A DNA stretch of 64,000 nucleotides from Acetatifactor muris (lineage in GTDB: Bacteria > Bacillota > Clostridia > Lachnospirales > Lachnospiraceae): NCBI RefSeq assembly GCF_024623325.1, contig NZ_JANJZD010000016.1, positions 62,001-126,000 of the forward strand. The letters are read 5' to 3'. This document shows, one piece after another, positions 42,479 through 51,004 of the stretch; the stretch's first letter is position 1; every line of letters starts with the position of its first letter. The notes under the pieces are model-generated. The model was not told the DNA's origin. It saw only the letters and a list, made by a program, of their open reading frames with translations, and did no database searches. Both the position numbers and the translations under genes were made by a program.

Positions 42479-44185
42479 TTACTGCTGTGATGTCAGCCGG
42501 TCATACTGCGCCTGCTTGACGGCCAGTATCTTCTCCACGCCCAGCGTCTTCACATACTCCACATAGCTGTCCCATTCCGCTTCAATATCCGCAGTTCCTA
42601 CGGTAAACTTACCTGTCATCTCCCAGATATAAGTGGCCAGATCTCCGGAAAGACCGCTGATAGACTCACTCTCCTCTTCCGTGGCAGGGGGAAGGGTCAT
42701 ACCCGCTACCATGTAAGGTCTTGTGGCCTCAGTCACATCAAGGATTTTCTGCTGCAGCTCTTCCGGATAGCTGTACAGCATGGCCTGCTCCCTCTTGTCA
42801 GACTTCAGATAGCAAAGTCCCAGCTGGCAGCCATAAGAGCTCAGCACCTCGCTGGCAGACAGACCGTCGGGATTGGCTGTGACTTTCTCTGTAAAGCTGT
42901 ATGTTCCGTCGTTCTCTTTTACATAAGTATCTCCTTCGATACCGAAGTTCATCAGTTCCTTGCCTTCCTCGCTCATCATATAGTCCATAAGCGCCACGGC
43001 GACATCAGGATGCTCGCAGCTGCTGGTTACAACATATCCGTTTACGGTCATGTCGCCCACAACCTCTGTCATCTGTGCATAAGGTCCCTTGGGCGGTACT
43101 ACGGGAATCAGCTCCGCGCCTTCCACGCCATTGGCTTCCAGTGCAGCCTCCAGGGTTGCAATACGGGAAGGATATGCTGTAAATGCGCCTACCTCGTTGC
43201 GGGATACCTTTTCATACAGCTTGTTCTCATCACCCAGGGTCAGGAATTCTTCGTCCAGAAGTTTTTCCTCATAGAAAGCATTCAGCCAGGTGTAGAATTC
43301 TTTCGCTTCATCGCTGATAAACTCATACTGCATCTGACCGTTCTCGTCCGGATACCAGCCGTCGGACTGGAACAGGTGCAGTCCCCATGCATTTGCCCAG
43401 TATGTGGTATACCATGCATGACCGCCTGCGGAGAAAGGAACCTCATCGCCGGCATCTCCGTTTCCGTTTGCATCCTCGTCACGGAACGCCCGCAGAACTG
43501 TCATCCAGTCGTCAATGGTCTCCGGAACCTCCAGATTCAGGCGGTCCAGCCAATCCTTGCGGATAATAAAGGAATAAGGTGCAAAATATGCGCTCTCGTT
43601 CAGGGTATTCACAGAATAAATATGTCCGTCTGCGGATGTCAGCGCCCTTACATTAGGAAACTGCTCATATGCCTTCTGAATGTTCTCGCTGTTCGCAATA
43701 TACTCCTCCAGGGGAAGTATGGTTCCCTCTCCTCCCAGCTCGGCCAGACTCAGGCCGTTGGGCAGGAACATGATGTCAGGAAGCTTTCCGCCGCCTGCGC
43801 CCACTCTCAGCTTCATCACTTCCACGTACTGCTTGGATGCGGTTACGTCCCAGTTGATTTTAATATTGGTGCGTTTCTGAATTTCTTCCCATACAGGAAG
43901 GTTATCTGCCAGCGATGCCACATTTCCGTCCGGCGTTGCTATAGTAAGTTCTACCTGTTCGGCCAGAGGGAATGTAATCCCGGCGCTTGCCGGCTCTTCC
44001 TCCGAAGGCGTACCGGTATCGCTTCCGGCTGCTTCGCTTTCCGAAGGTTGCTGCTCTTGTGTCTGTTCACTTGGCTGCGCGGAACTTTCCTTAGGTTCAT
44101 CTCCCCCGCATCCGGTCAGACATCCCATGATCAGAGCCAGTGCACTTGCCGCTGCCACAATCTTTTTCCAACTGTTCCTTTTCAT
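42479..44185 (-). CDS. Extracellular sugar-binding lipoprotein (LplA type)
   Basis: The 568-aa protein has a lipoprotein signal (KKIVAAASALALIMGCLTGC; Cys is the lipidated residue at about 26) and an acidic Ser/Glu-rich linker (about 30-70). The rest is a type I solute-binding fold of the LplA/YtcQ group. It would be tethered outside the membrane and pass the sugar to the two permeases. The ATG at 44185 follows AAAGGAGG. A divergent nagB-like gene starts 340 bases away. The terminator downstream makes this the most abundant product of its transcript. Confidence 0.93.
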   Translation of the reverse strand: MKRNSWKKIVAAASALALIMGCLTGCGGDEPKESSAQPSEQTQEQQPSESEAAGSDTGTPSEEEPASAGITFPLAEQVELTIATPDGNVASLADNLPVWEEIQKRTNIKINWDVTASKQYVEVMKLRVGAGGGKLPDIMFLPNGLSLAELGGEGTILPLEEYIANSENIQKAYEQFPNVRALTSADGHIYSVNTLNESAYFAPYSFIIRKDWLDRLNLEVPETIDDWMTVLRAFRDEDANGNGDAGDEVPFSAGGHAWYTTYWANAWGLHLFQSDGWYPDENGQMQYEFISDEAKEFYTWLNAFYEEKLLDEEFLTLGDENKLYEKVSRNEVGAFTAYPSRIATLEAALEANGVEGAELIPVVPPKGPYAQMTEVVGDMTVNGYVVTSSCEHPDVAVALMDYMMSEEGKELMNFGIEGDTYVKENDGTYSFTEKVTANPDGLSASEVLSSYGCQLGLCYLKSDKREQAMLYSYPEELQQKILDVTEATRPYMVAGMTLPPATEEESESISGLSGDLATYIWEMTGKFTVGTADIEAEWDSYVEYVKTLGVEKILAVKQAQYDRLTSQQ

Positions 44186-44524
44186 TCATTGTACCTCCTT
44201 TGATTTGTACCGATTTCCTCTTTTTCTTCAATTGTCTTCAATTGAAAAAATTGTCTTCCATTGAAAAGTTTCAGAGTTCGGAATTACTTCTATCATATTT
44301 GCTTTTTGCAGATTATACAACAAACCATTCTTGCAGGCATATAAATCTGTCAGATTCACTAATTTTCCGCGTGTTTTCAGGCGTCCGGACAAACTGTAGC
44401 ACAAAAATTGTATCTCTGGCAAAAACAGTTTGTTGCGCCTCTGTTTCCTTTCGTACTATAATGTACTTTGTAAGCGAAGGTTTATTTACAAGGTTAGAAT
44501 ACCGAAATTGAAGGAGGAGTTATC
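44186..44524. promoter_or_regulatory. Divergent promoter region of the sugar operons
   Basis: Leftward, the lipoprotein gene has a TATAAT at 44317-44312 (no good -35). Rightward, nagB has its own promoter (44433-44462). Near 44226-44275 there are two overlapping copies of TTCAATTG with TTGTCTTCCATTG close by, a repeat block where the AraC-type regulator at 45362 could bind; this is inference. The region is A/T-rich and holds no gene. Confidence 0.5.
44433..44462 (+). promoter_or_regulatory. Sigma-A promoter of the nagB-like gene
   Basis: TTGCGC (44433-44438) and TATAAT (44457-44462) with an 18-base spacer, about 60 bases before the start codon. Confidence 0.6.
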
Positions 44525-45247
44525 ATGAACTTACACATTGAAAAAACACCCGTTCTGCTGGGAGAGAAAGCGGCCGCTCTGACTGCCTCTCTGTTGCGCC
44601 AGGCTATCAGCGATAACGGCAGCGCACGCCTGGTATTGTCCACCGGCAGTTCTCAGTTTGAGACACTGGAAGCCCTGGTGAAGGAAGATGTGGACTGGAG
44701 CAGGGTTACCATGTTCCATCTGGATGAATATGTAAACCTGCCGGAGACCCATCCTGCCAGCTTCCGCAAATATTTAAAGGAAAGATTTCTCTCAAAGGTG
44801 ACGTTGGCGGCGTATCACCTGGTTGACGGAAATCCCGACTCCATTCCTTCTCTGACCGCAGAATTGAAAAAGGCCCCTGTGGATGTGGGACTGATCGGTA
44901 TCGGCGAAAACGCTCACATTGCCTTCAATGATCCTCCTGCAGATTTCGACACCCGGGAAAGCTATATTGTGGTCAATCTGAATGAAAGATGTAAACAGCA
45001 GCAGGTAGGGGAGGGATGGTTCGCCACCACGGCAGATGTACCGGCCCAGGCCATTTCCATGACAGCATGGCAGATCATGCAGTGCCGTCATATCATTTCG
45101 GCTGTTCCCCATAAGGTAAAGGCAAAAGCTGTGGCTGACACGCTGAGCCATGATACCACACCCGACATTCCTGCCACCCTGTTAAAAACGCATCCGAACT
45201 TTGACCTGTTCTTGGATGCGGAGTCGGCTTCGATGATTGCAGAATGA
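44525..45247 (+). CDS. Glucosamine-6-phosphate deaminase-like protein (NagB family)
   Basis: The 240-aa protein has VLSTGSSQFETL (phosphate loop), FHLDEYVNLP and GLIGIGENAHIAFNDPP, the NagB family landmarks. NagB makes fructose-6-phosphate and ammonia from glucosamine-6-phosphate. The usual GDGHIAFNEP segment here reads ENAHIAFNDP: the Asp before the active His is Asn and the Glu after it is Asp. Members with this pattern are widespread, so the protein may still be a deaminase, but activity on another amino-sugar phosphate is possible. GGAGGAG precedes the ATG. It lies before the AraC gene on the plus strand and divergent from the lipoprotein gene; nagA is on the other strand 9.6 kb away. Confidence 0.8.
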   Translation: MNLHIEKTPVLLGEKAAALTASLLRQAISDNGSARLVLSTGSSQFETLEALVKEDVDWSRVTMFHLDEYVNLPETHPASFRKYLKERFLSKVTLAAYHLVDGNPDSIPSLTAELKKAPVDVGLIGIGENAHIAFNDPPADFDTRESYIVVNLNERCKQQQVGEGWFATTADVPAQAISMTAWQIMQCRHIISAVPHKVKAKAVADTLSHDTTPDIPATLLKTHPNFDLFLDAESASMIAE

Positions 45248-45361
45248 AGGTAATGCAGCCAGGCGTATAAGGTTTACTGCGAACGCTGCAGGTTCCTTTC
45301 AATATGTCTGAAGAAGCCTGTATGAACAGTCTGCTGCATATCAGCCGGCAAGGAGGTTATT

Positions 45362-47572
45362 ATGAAAGTATTCCGCTTCTTCAGACATTCCCATACCTAC
45401 AGACGGATGTTTTTACATACCTATGTGCAATATGCGGCAGCTTCCCTGCTGGTACTTCTGGCGGCGGGCCTTTTCCTTTTTTATCAGGATTCCCACACTG
45501 TCAGGAATAATACACTGCAGGCGGCTGCCAATCTGGCCTATTATGCGGACGATCGGCTGTCCGCCTGTCAGAAGCTTTCCGCCAGTGTGGGGCAGAGCGG
45601 ACGCCTTCTGAATCTTTACTCCAATTCTGCCACAGACCTTGATTTTTCCCTGTTGGATTCCACCATGCTTTTTGCCGCTCAGCACGATTTAGTGTCTGCC
45701 AAGGCGCTGAATCGTTTTGTGGCAACCCTGGGTGTCTATCTGTACAACAAGCAGTATGTGGTATCTGATTATGGTACTCTCACTCTGGAAAGTTTCTATC
45801 AGAGTATCTTCAACATGAGTCCCGGCGTTTTCTCGGAATATCTGCGGCCTCTGGGCTATGGAAGCTTTCTCTTCGTTCCCAGGGAAGCTGTGGAGGAAAC
45901 GCGCACACCCCAGCATCCCCTGGTGGTTCTCTCCGTAATTGACAGCAACAGCACCCGTTACGGCAATCTCTTCATCTTTCTGGACGAGAAGCAGATGCAG
46001 GAAGATATAGAGCAGCTGCTGAACAATGATGACATGGAATATTACCTTTTTGACGGGGAGGGACAGCTGATTATCAGCAGCAACAGTACAGAGTCCGAAA
46101 CTTCAGCTCCTGTTCTCCCCCGCCTGGAGGCAAACGATAATTATCAGAGCAGTACCGGCAAGCACTCCGGCTGGAAAGGATTCGCCGGTTATTCCGAAGT
46201 ATATCTGGAGCAGCGTCTTCACAGCCGCCTCCGCATCCTGGCAGGAATCTGCCTTTTTCTGCTGTTGTTAGGGCTTCCGCTGACCCATACCATCTGTCGG
46301 AAAAATTATGCGCCTATCCGGGAGCTGGCACATATTGTCAGTTCTCCTGAAGAAAATGCCAGCGGCAGGGATATCGAATATGAGGCATTGAAATCCATCA
46401 TCACCTCCATTTTTCAGGACAAATCCCTGCTGGAAGAACAGCTTCTGATATACAGGCCCCTGCTGGTCAACAGTATGCTTCTGGAGCTGCTGGAGGGTAC
46501 ACAGCCCAAAGCTGAGGTTCTTCCTGGCTTAAAAAAGCTGGGCATTGAGTTCCCCTTTTCCAGCCATGTATGCTGCTGTGTCCTCACAGCCTGCGCTACA
46601 CAGGATTTTCTCATGAATCTGGCCCTGGCGGTTCGGACGGAAAATACAGGCTGTCTCTATGTGGCTTTCCGGAAACATTTCGGCATTTTCCTCATCAATG
46701 GTCCCTCCCGGGAAGTCTGTGAAAATGCCTGTGGCAGACTTCTGGAATTGCTGGCGGAAGTCAATCCGGATGCCCTTCTGGGTATCGGCGATGTGGCAGA
46801 CTCACTGGAACAGCTGGGCAGCACCTGCCAGCAGTCCAGAAGTGCGCTGGAATATCTGCCCCTGGATTCTCTCAGCAGAGGAGTCTTCTGGAGTCAGATC
46901 CGGCAGTCCGGTATCCTGGACCTGACGCTTCCCGCCTGCCTCGTTTCTCTCCCTGTCTCCTTCGGCACCGGTCAGTACACAGAGGCCCGGAACAGTCTGA
47001 GTCAGTATTTCCAGGCTGTCTGCCGCTGCGGACTGGTGAAAAAGGAACACCTGCTTTACGCAAAAGAGCAGCTGCTTGCCGCCATGGCAAGAGCAGAAAT
47101 AGGGCAGAATCTGCACTTTAACCCTGCTCCCCTGAATGCATGGACGCCGGAACAGCCCTGCGCTCTGGAAAGTCTCAGGGAACTGGCTGCTCTGGCCTGC
47201 GACAAGCTGGAACAGGCCACGCAGGAGTCCCGGGAACAGCAGCTCCAGAATTCCGCGCAGAATTTGATTGACTATCTGCAGCTTCACCTGCATGACGAAG
47301 ACCTCTCCCTGAGCAAGCTTTCAGACGCCTTCCAGCTCTCCGAGAGCAGTATAAGCCGCAGAATCAAGCAGATTACCGATTATAATTTCCTGGATTATGT
47401 GAACAGAAAAAGAATAGAATATGCCTGTGGCCTTCTCTCGGAGACGGATATGTCTGTCAATGACATTTCGAAAGCCGCAGGGTATGAAAATGATATTACG
47501 TTCCGCAGATTGTTCAAAAAGTACATGGGCATTACACCCGGAGATTACCGCAGACAGGAGGGGAAGGCATAA
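45362..47572 (+). CDS. Membrane-anchored AraC family transcription regulator
   Basis: The 736-aa protein has an N-terminal membrane segment (VQYAAASLLVLLAAGLFLF, about 22-40), an outside sensor region (about 45-285, Cache-like), a second membrane segment (ILAGICLFLLLLGLPLTHT, about 293-311) and, at the end, an AraC-type DNA-binding domain (about 635-732) with LSKLSDAFQLSESSISRRI and FRRLFKKYMGITPGDYRRQ. Proteins of this layout sense an outside sugar signal and switch nearby uptake genes. Its position beside nagB and the divergent lipoprotein operon makes those the likely targets. AAGGAGG precedes the start. A hairpin around the stop codon (47553-47589) may help end the transcript. Confidence 0.9.
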   Translation: MKVFRFFRHSHTYRRMFLHTYVQYAAASLLVLLAAGLFLFYQDSHTVRNNTLQAAANLAYYADDRLSACQKLSASVGQSGRLLNLYSNSATDLDFSLLDSTMLFAAQHDLVSAKALNRFVATLGVYLYNKQYVVSDYGTLTLESFYQSIFNMSPGVFSEYLRPLGYGSFLFVPREAVEETRTPQHPLVVLSVIDSNSTRYGNLFIFLDEKQMQEDIEQLLNNDDMEYYLFDGEGQLIISSNSTESETSAPVLPRLEANDNYQSSTGKHSGWKGFAGYSEVYLEQRLHSRLRILAGICLFLLLLGLPLTHTICRKNYAPIRELAHIVSSPEENASGRDIEYEALKSIITSIFQDKSLLEEQLLIYRPLLVNSMLLELLEGTQPKAEVLPGLKKLGIEFPFSSHVCCCVLTACATQDFLMNLALAVRTENTGCLYVAFRKHFGIFLINGPSREVCENACGRLLELLAEVNPDALLGIGDVADSLEQLGSTCQQSRSALEYLPLDSLSRGVFWSQIRQSGILDLTLPACLVSLPVSFGTGQYTEARNSLSQYFQAVCRCGLVKKEHLLYAKEQLLAAMARAEIGQNLHFNPAPLNAWTPEQPCALESLRELAALACDKLEQATQESREQQLQNSAQNLIDYLQLHLHDEDLSLSKLSDAFQLSESSISRRIKQITDYNFLDYVNRKRIEYACGLLSETDMSVNDISKAAGYENDITFRRLFKKYMGITPGDYRRQEGKA

Positions 47573-47629
47573 TGCCCTCCCCTCCTGTCATGCACAAAGT
47601 GTGCCGGGTTCACACCAGGACGCATTAAG

Positions 47630-47880
47630 TTACATTGGTTTCAGATTCTTGTTCAGTCTGTCCACCATCCAGGCAATCCGCTTTTCCCGTCCGGCATCTG
47701 TCTTTGCGTCGAGATACGCCTTCGTGTAGGTCTTCTTTACAGCGCTTCTTCCAGGGCCTCTCCCGCTTTTATCGTCTTCGGCCCGCCGGACTTGCCAAAC
47801 AAAAGCCAGACACCTTCATTTGACATACAATTCTCCCCAAGCCATTTTCGGAATTCTTCTCTGTCGGCAAACTGCATCAT
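47630..47880 (-). pseudogene. YdeI/OmpD-associated-like protein, decayed
   Basis: The minus-strand text begins MMQFADREEFRKWLGEN and continues GVWLLFGKSGGPKTIKAGEA, the start of the YdeI family, then meets a stop after LEEAL. In the next frame the text goes on with TKAYLDAKTDAGREKRIAW and ends VDRLNKNLKPM, the family C-terminus. About 100 residues of the middle are missing. It is a deletion relic, not a working gene. The call rests on the two matching ends. Confidence 0.6.
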
Positions 47881-47911
47881 GTCACTCACTACCCGTTCCT
47901 CCTTACAGCTG

Positions 47912-48010
47912 TCATAATCTCTGAATTATCTCATATTGTGTCATGGCCTTTTTCGCCAGTGAGCCGCTCAGACTGCCGCTTCCGCCGATAATCAATGCTT
48001 TCGCCTTCAT
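47912..48010 (-). pseudogene. N-terminal remnant of an NAD(P)-binding epimerase-like gene
   Basis: After AGAAGG a start codon leads to MKAKALIIGGSGSLSGSLAK and a stop 13 residues later. The GGSGSLSGS loop is that of an extended short-chain dehydrogenase or epimerase, whose remaining 250 or so residues are absent. It overlaps no other gene and sits beside the YdeI relic, so the two may be traces of one lost region. Confidence 0.5.
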
Positions 48011-48090
48011 AAAAATACCTTCTTCCCGGGGTATTATTGGTTGTTATTAAATGGATTTATTTCCGTGTTAATCGAATACCACGCCTCAGA

Positions 48091-48846
48091 TTATCGTTTA
48101 TCCGCCACAACAGTGAACTCTCCCGGCACCTTTTCATTTGTCCACGCAGGATGTTCATCAAACTTTCTTAACGTAAAGCCACTGTTTATGACTGAATTGA
48201 TAATCTCGCTGATTGTATATTTTCTGTAACTGCACTTAGGCATCTGCTCTCGAATGCTTTTTTCATAAAAGCGGGCATGTGCCATTTCTCCTTCAAAAAT
48301 CTCCTGTGAAAAATAACTCCTGGTTGATCCTTCGAAATTCAGTACATCTGACATTTTTGTAAATGGATGAAAATCGCTGCATATCATTTTCCCGTTTTCT
48401 TTCAACAGTGAATACATAATGCCCATAAATTCATCAATGTCATGAAAGTAATGTAAGATTCCCCCTTCCATAAACACTACATCAAAATAATTTCCGTACT
48501 TTTCCATGTCTATTTCCAGGATATCACATACCTCAAAATTCAAGTCAACTTTTGCGGCAGCGGCGACTTCCAGCGCATATTTCTTATTATCTTCAGAAAT
48601 ATCAAAGACAGTAACTTCTGCCCCCAAAATGGCTAAGGGAACAGCCTTTTTTCCGCAGGAGCCGCATATGTTTGCCACTTTAATGCCTTTGTAGGTATCA
48701 AAGTAAGCAGCATATTTTTTCAACATTTTTATTGGATCTTCCAGGTCTTTTTTTGCTCTGTCGCCTGGTGTACCTGATTGTTTCACCCAAAACTCATACG
48801 CATCGTATTCCCACGCCTTTTTATTTTGTGCACTATACTCTACCAT
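48091..48846 (-). CDS. Class I SAM-dependent methyltransferase
   Basis: The 251-aa protein has a Rossmann-like methyltransferase core: KVANICGSCGKKAVPLAILG (motif I region), VTVFDISEDNKKYALE (acidic residue for the ribose), LNFEVCDILEI and VVFMEGGILHYFHDI, then LKENGKMICSDFHPF. The motif I glycines are partly replaced (ICGSCG), which is seen in this subgroup. It transfers a methyl group to an unknown small molecule or macromolecule. The gene stands alone, with 140 bases to the ECF sigma gene upstream. No membrane part. Confidence 0.85.
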   Translation of the reverse strand: MVEYSAQNKKAWEYDAYEFWVKQSGTPGDRAKKDLEDPIKMLKKYAAYFDTYKGIKVANICGSCGKKAVPLAILGAEVTVFDISEDNKKYALEVAAAAKVDLNFEVCDILEIDMEKYGNYFDVVFMEGGILHYFHDIDEFMGIMYSLLKENGKMICSDFHPFTKMSDVLNFEGSTRSYFSQEIFEGEMAHARFYEKSIREQMPKCSYRKYTISEIINSVINSGFTLRKFDEHPAWTNEKVPGEFTVVADKR

Positions 48847-48987
48847 CTTTGATTATACCCCCATTTCTTAATTTACAGGCATAATTATACTACTTCCAAT
48901 TTTCGTTTACAACAAAAAACAATATCTACAGCAATATGTCTGACTATACCTGCCCGTCAAAAAAATTATATTTTCGTATTCTTATCC

Positions 48988-50478
48988 TCAATCATCCAGT
49001 CTCCAATTCTCGCTGTGTGCTTCAATCACCGATATGACTGTATCCTGGTCCAGAGGCTTGAACTCAACTTTCCTGTATTTTTCCTTCCAGAACTGAATTC
49101 TCTGCAGGCCCTCTTCATAGGATACTTCTTCATAATCTTCCTCTGACTTACCTACAACAAAATTGTGGACATCCATAAACTCTATCCTTGGTATAGTAAT
49201 CAACTCTACCATTTCAAAATTATCAAACGCATATACAGATGACCTGTCTATACCATCTTCTGTCGTTTCAGAATATATACTTATCAGCTCAGAAGCTTTC
49301 TCACCATATCCTATCGAATCAGGCGAAATATAGAACGGAATGTAAATTGAGTCACGAAAGCTTTCTATCGACAATACACCGCCCTTCAATTCCGTAATCA
49401 GTTCCGGTATTCCATCCTCATCAAAGTCATGCAAATCAAATCTCAGATATTTCGTTTCGGGGCTCAGCAACCCACGAGCATAGTATTCTTCCCAGGAATC
49501 TCCATTCAGCCGCATCAGAATATCCATATTCTCTTCGCTGCTCTGAACTGTCTCCGGTTCCTGCTGCACTTCCACGTCTGGAATTGTAACAGTTTCCTGC
49601 ATGTTCTCCACGCTTTCTTCGATAGCTGCCTCTTCTTCCGGCTGCGCTGCCATATACACGCTTCCCGCCACAATGCCTGCCGCTCCTATTCCGATAATTC
49701 CTGCCGTAATCTTCGCCTTCGCAGATGCTGCCGCAATCCTGGCCATCAGTGTCTTCGTCCCGGCTCCGCCCGCGGCGGATATGGCCGCGGTGACAGAATT
49801 GTTTACCGCTGCCGTGACAGTTGCTGGCACCGTACAGGCCAGCACGTCCTCGTTGAAAAGCAAAAGCAGGAACGGTGCGACGCTGTAGAGTCTCGTCCCC
49901 TCTTTCTCCTCCAGTTCCAGCACATCAGTCTTTATCCTGGCTTTCGCCCTTGACAGATTTGTCTTGACGGTGTTCTCCGGAATGCCCAGCTCCTGTGCAA
50001 TTTCCGACTGCTTCTGCTCATTGTAATAATATGCGATGATACAGAGCTTCTGCATTTCCGTGAGCCGTGTCTCAATAATCTCCCTGACAAGGCGCTGCTT
50101 TTCTCTGTCCTGCATGACCGATTCCGGGATGATATTGTCATCCTCCGCAAGGTTTTCAAGGGTGTCATCTTCCTCCGGCAGAAGCACGTATTTTTTATTC
50201 TTTTTCAGCCATGCATAACATTTTCTGACGGCAGTTTTCGCCGCCCAGGAAAGGAAGCTGTCCTCATTCTCCAGCTTTGTAATATTCCTGCTGATTTCCA
50301 CATAGGTGTCCTGCATAATATCACAGACCGCATCCTCCACATTGTCATTACCTCTCATGGCATTATAGATACAGGTATAGATGTATTTACTGGATTCCTC
50401 ATAGAGCCGGGTGAAGGCCTCCGTATCACCTTCTCTGTATCTTCTCACTGCCAGTTTTAATTCCGCTGTCGGTTCCAT
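48988..50478 (-). CDS. ECF-type sigma factor fused to a membrane-anchored extracytoplasmic tail
   Basis: The 496-aa protein starts with sigma region 2 (about 15-80, with VEDAVCDIMQDTYVEI) and region 4 (about 135-190, with QSEIAQELGIPENTVKTNL), an ECF sigma-70 factor. A hydrophobic segment (about 258-278, GIIGIGAAGIVAGSVYM) and an outside tail with a Glu-rich linker follow. The tail has LRFDLHDFDEDGIPELIT, a DxDxDG-type calcium-loop repeat, and a Glu-rich end. A sigma factor that is itself a membrane protein would need release or would act from the membrane; the fused part probably acts as its sensor or anti-sigma. Such fusions are common in Lachnospiraceae but not understood. No separate anti-sigma gene is beside it. 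Confidence 0.85.
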   Translation of the reverse strand: MEPTAELKLAVRRYREGDTEAFTRLYEESSKYIYTCIYNAMRGNDNVEDAVCDIMQDTYVEISRNITKLENEDSFLSWAAKTAVRKCYAWLKKNKKYVLLPEEDDTLENLAEDDNIIPESVMQDREKQRLVREIIETRLTEMQKLCIIAYYYNEQKQSEIAQELGIPENTVKTNLSRAKARIKTDVLELEEKEGTRLYSVAPFLLLLFNEDVLACTVPATVTAAVNNSVTAAISAAGGAGTKTLMARIAAASAKAKITAGIIGIGAAGIVAGSVYMAAQPEEEAAIEESVENMQETVTIPDVEVQQEPETVQSSEENMDILMRLNGDSWEEYYARGLLSPETKYLRFDLHDFDEDGIPELITELKGGVLSIESFRDSIYIPFYISPDSIGYGEKASELISIYSETTEDGIDRSSVYAFDNFEMVELITIPRIEFMDVHNFVVGKSEEDYEEVSYEEGLQRIQFWKEKYRKVEFKPLDQDTVISVIEAHSENWRLDD

Positions 50479-50681
50479 ATATCCGCTCCCTCATAAATAT
50501 TTATTTTATTTCTTCCTTTTCAGAAAAAGAATTCCTGTCGGCTTCTGTACTGGTATATCCCACATAACCACAACTCTTGCTCATCCATGGTCTCCACATT
50601 ATACATCGAATATGCGATCTGCACAATCTCATATTCTCATTCCAATATTTCATAATTTTATACGACGCAGCAGAAATATGT

Positions 50682-50698
50682 GCAATATTTTATATTGC
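50682..50698 (+). promoter_or_regulatory. Inverted repeat, candidate operator of the XRE gene
   Basis: GCAATAT and ATATTGC flank TTT, a perfect 7-bp inverted repeat about 45 bases before the XRE reading frame. Its symmetry fits a dimeric regulator; no experiment supports it. Confidence 0.35.
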
Positions 50699-50741
50699 TA
50701 CTAAAATGAATATAAATTCCTGTTATCCGGAGGGTTGGGAT

Positions 50742-51004
50742 ATGATTTCATATGATCATTATGGTCTACCATGAAGAAACGCGGCATTACCAAATATCAG
50801 CTTATTTACCACTGTGGCATCAGCAGCAATACTTTAAGGCGAATAGGGCACGGAGAACCCATCAGCTCCAACACCCTGAATGAATTATGCCTGATTCTGA
50901 ACTGCAGCGTCCAGGACGTCCTGCAGTTCAGCGCAACAGAGGAAGAATCAGCCTCCATAAATCAGCGGAAAGAGGAAATAGACATTTTCAGAGGATTAAG
51001 ATAA
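50742..51004 (+). pseudogene. XRE (Cro/C1-type) regulator with a likely one-base frameshift
   Basis: Members of this small family usually begin MISYDPLW and continue TMKKRGI. Here the ATG at 50742 with a good GGAGG reads MISYDHYGLP and stops. Adding one C next to position 50757 would restore MISYDPLWSTMKKRG and join the rest of the protein (77 aa from 50771: MKKRGITKYQLIYHCGIS and ending EIDIFRGLR), which is intact. The stop of the short frame overlaps the ATG at 50771 (ATGA), so the DNA-binding part may still be made by re-initiation. A sequencing error is also possible. Its 3' end overlaps the convergent NERD gene by 17 bases. Confidence 0.65.

Noticed and set aside
43010..44203. 397-codon plus-strand frame opposite the sugar-binding lipoprotein gene
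   Set aside because: The opposite strand is clearly coding with a lipobox and a conserved fold; no motif or ribosome site supports the other strand.
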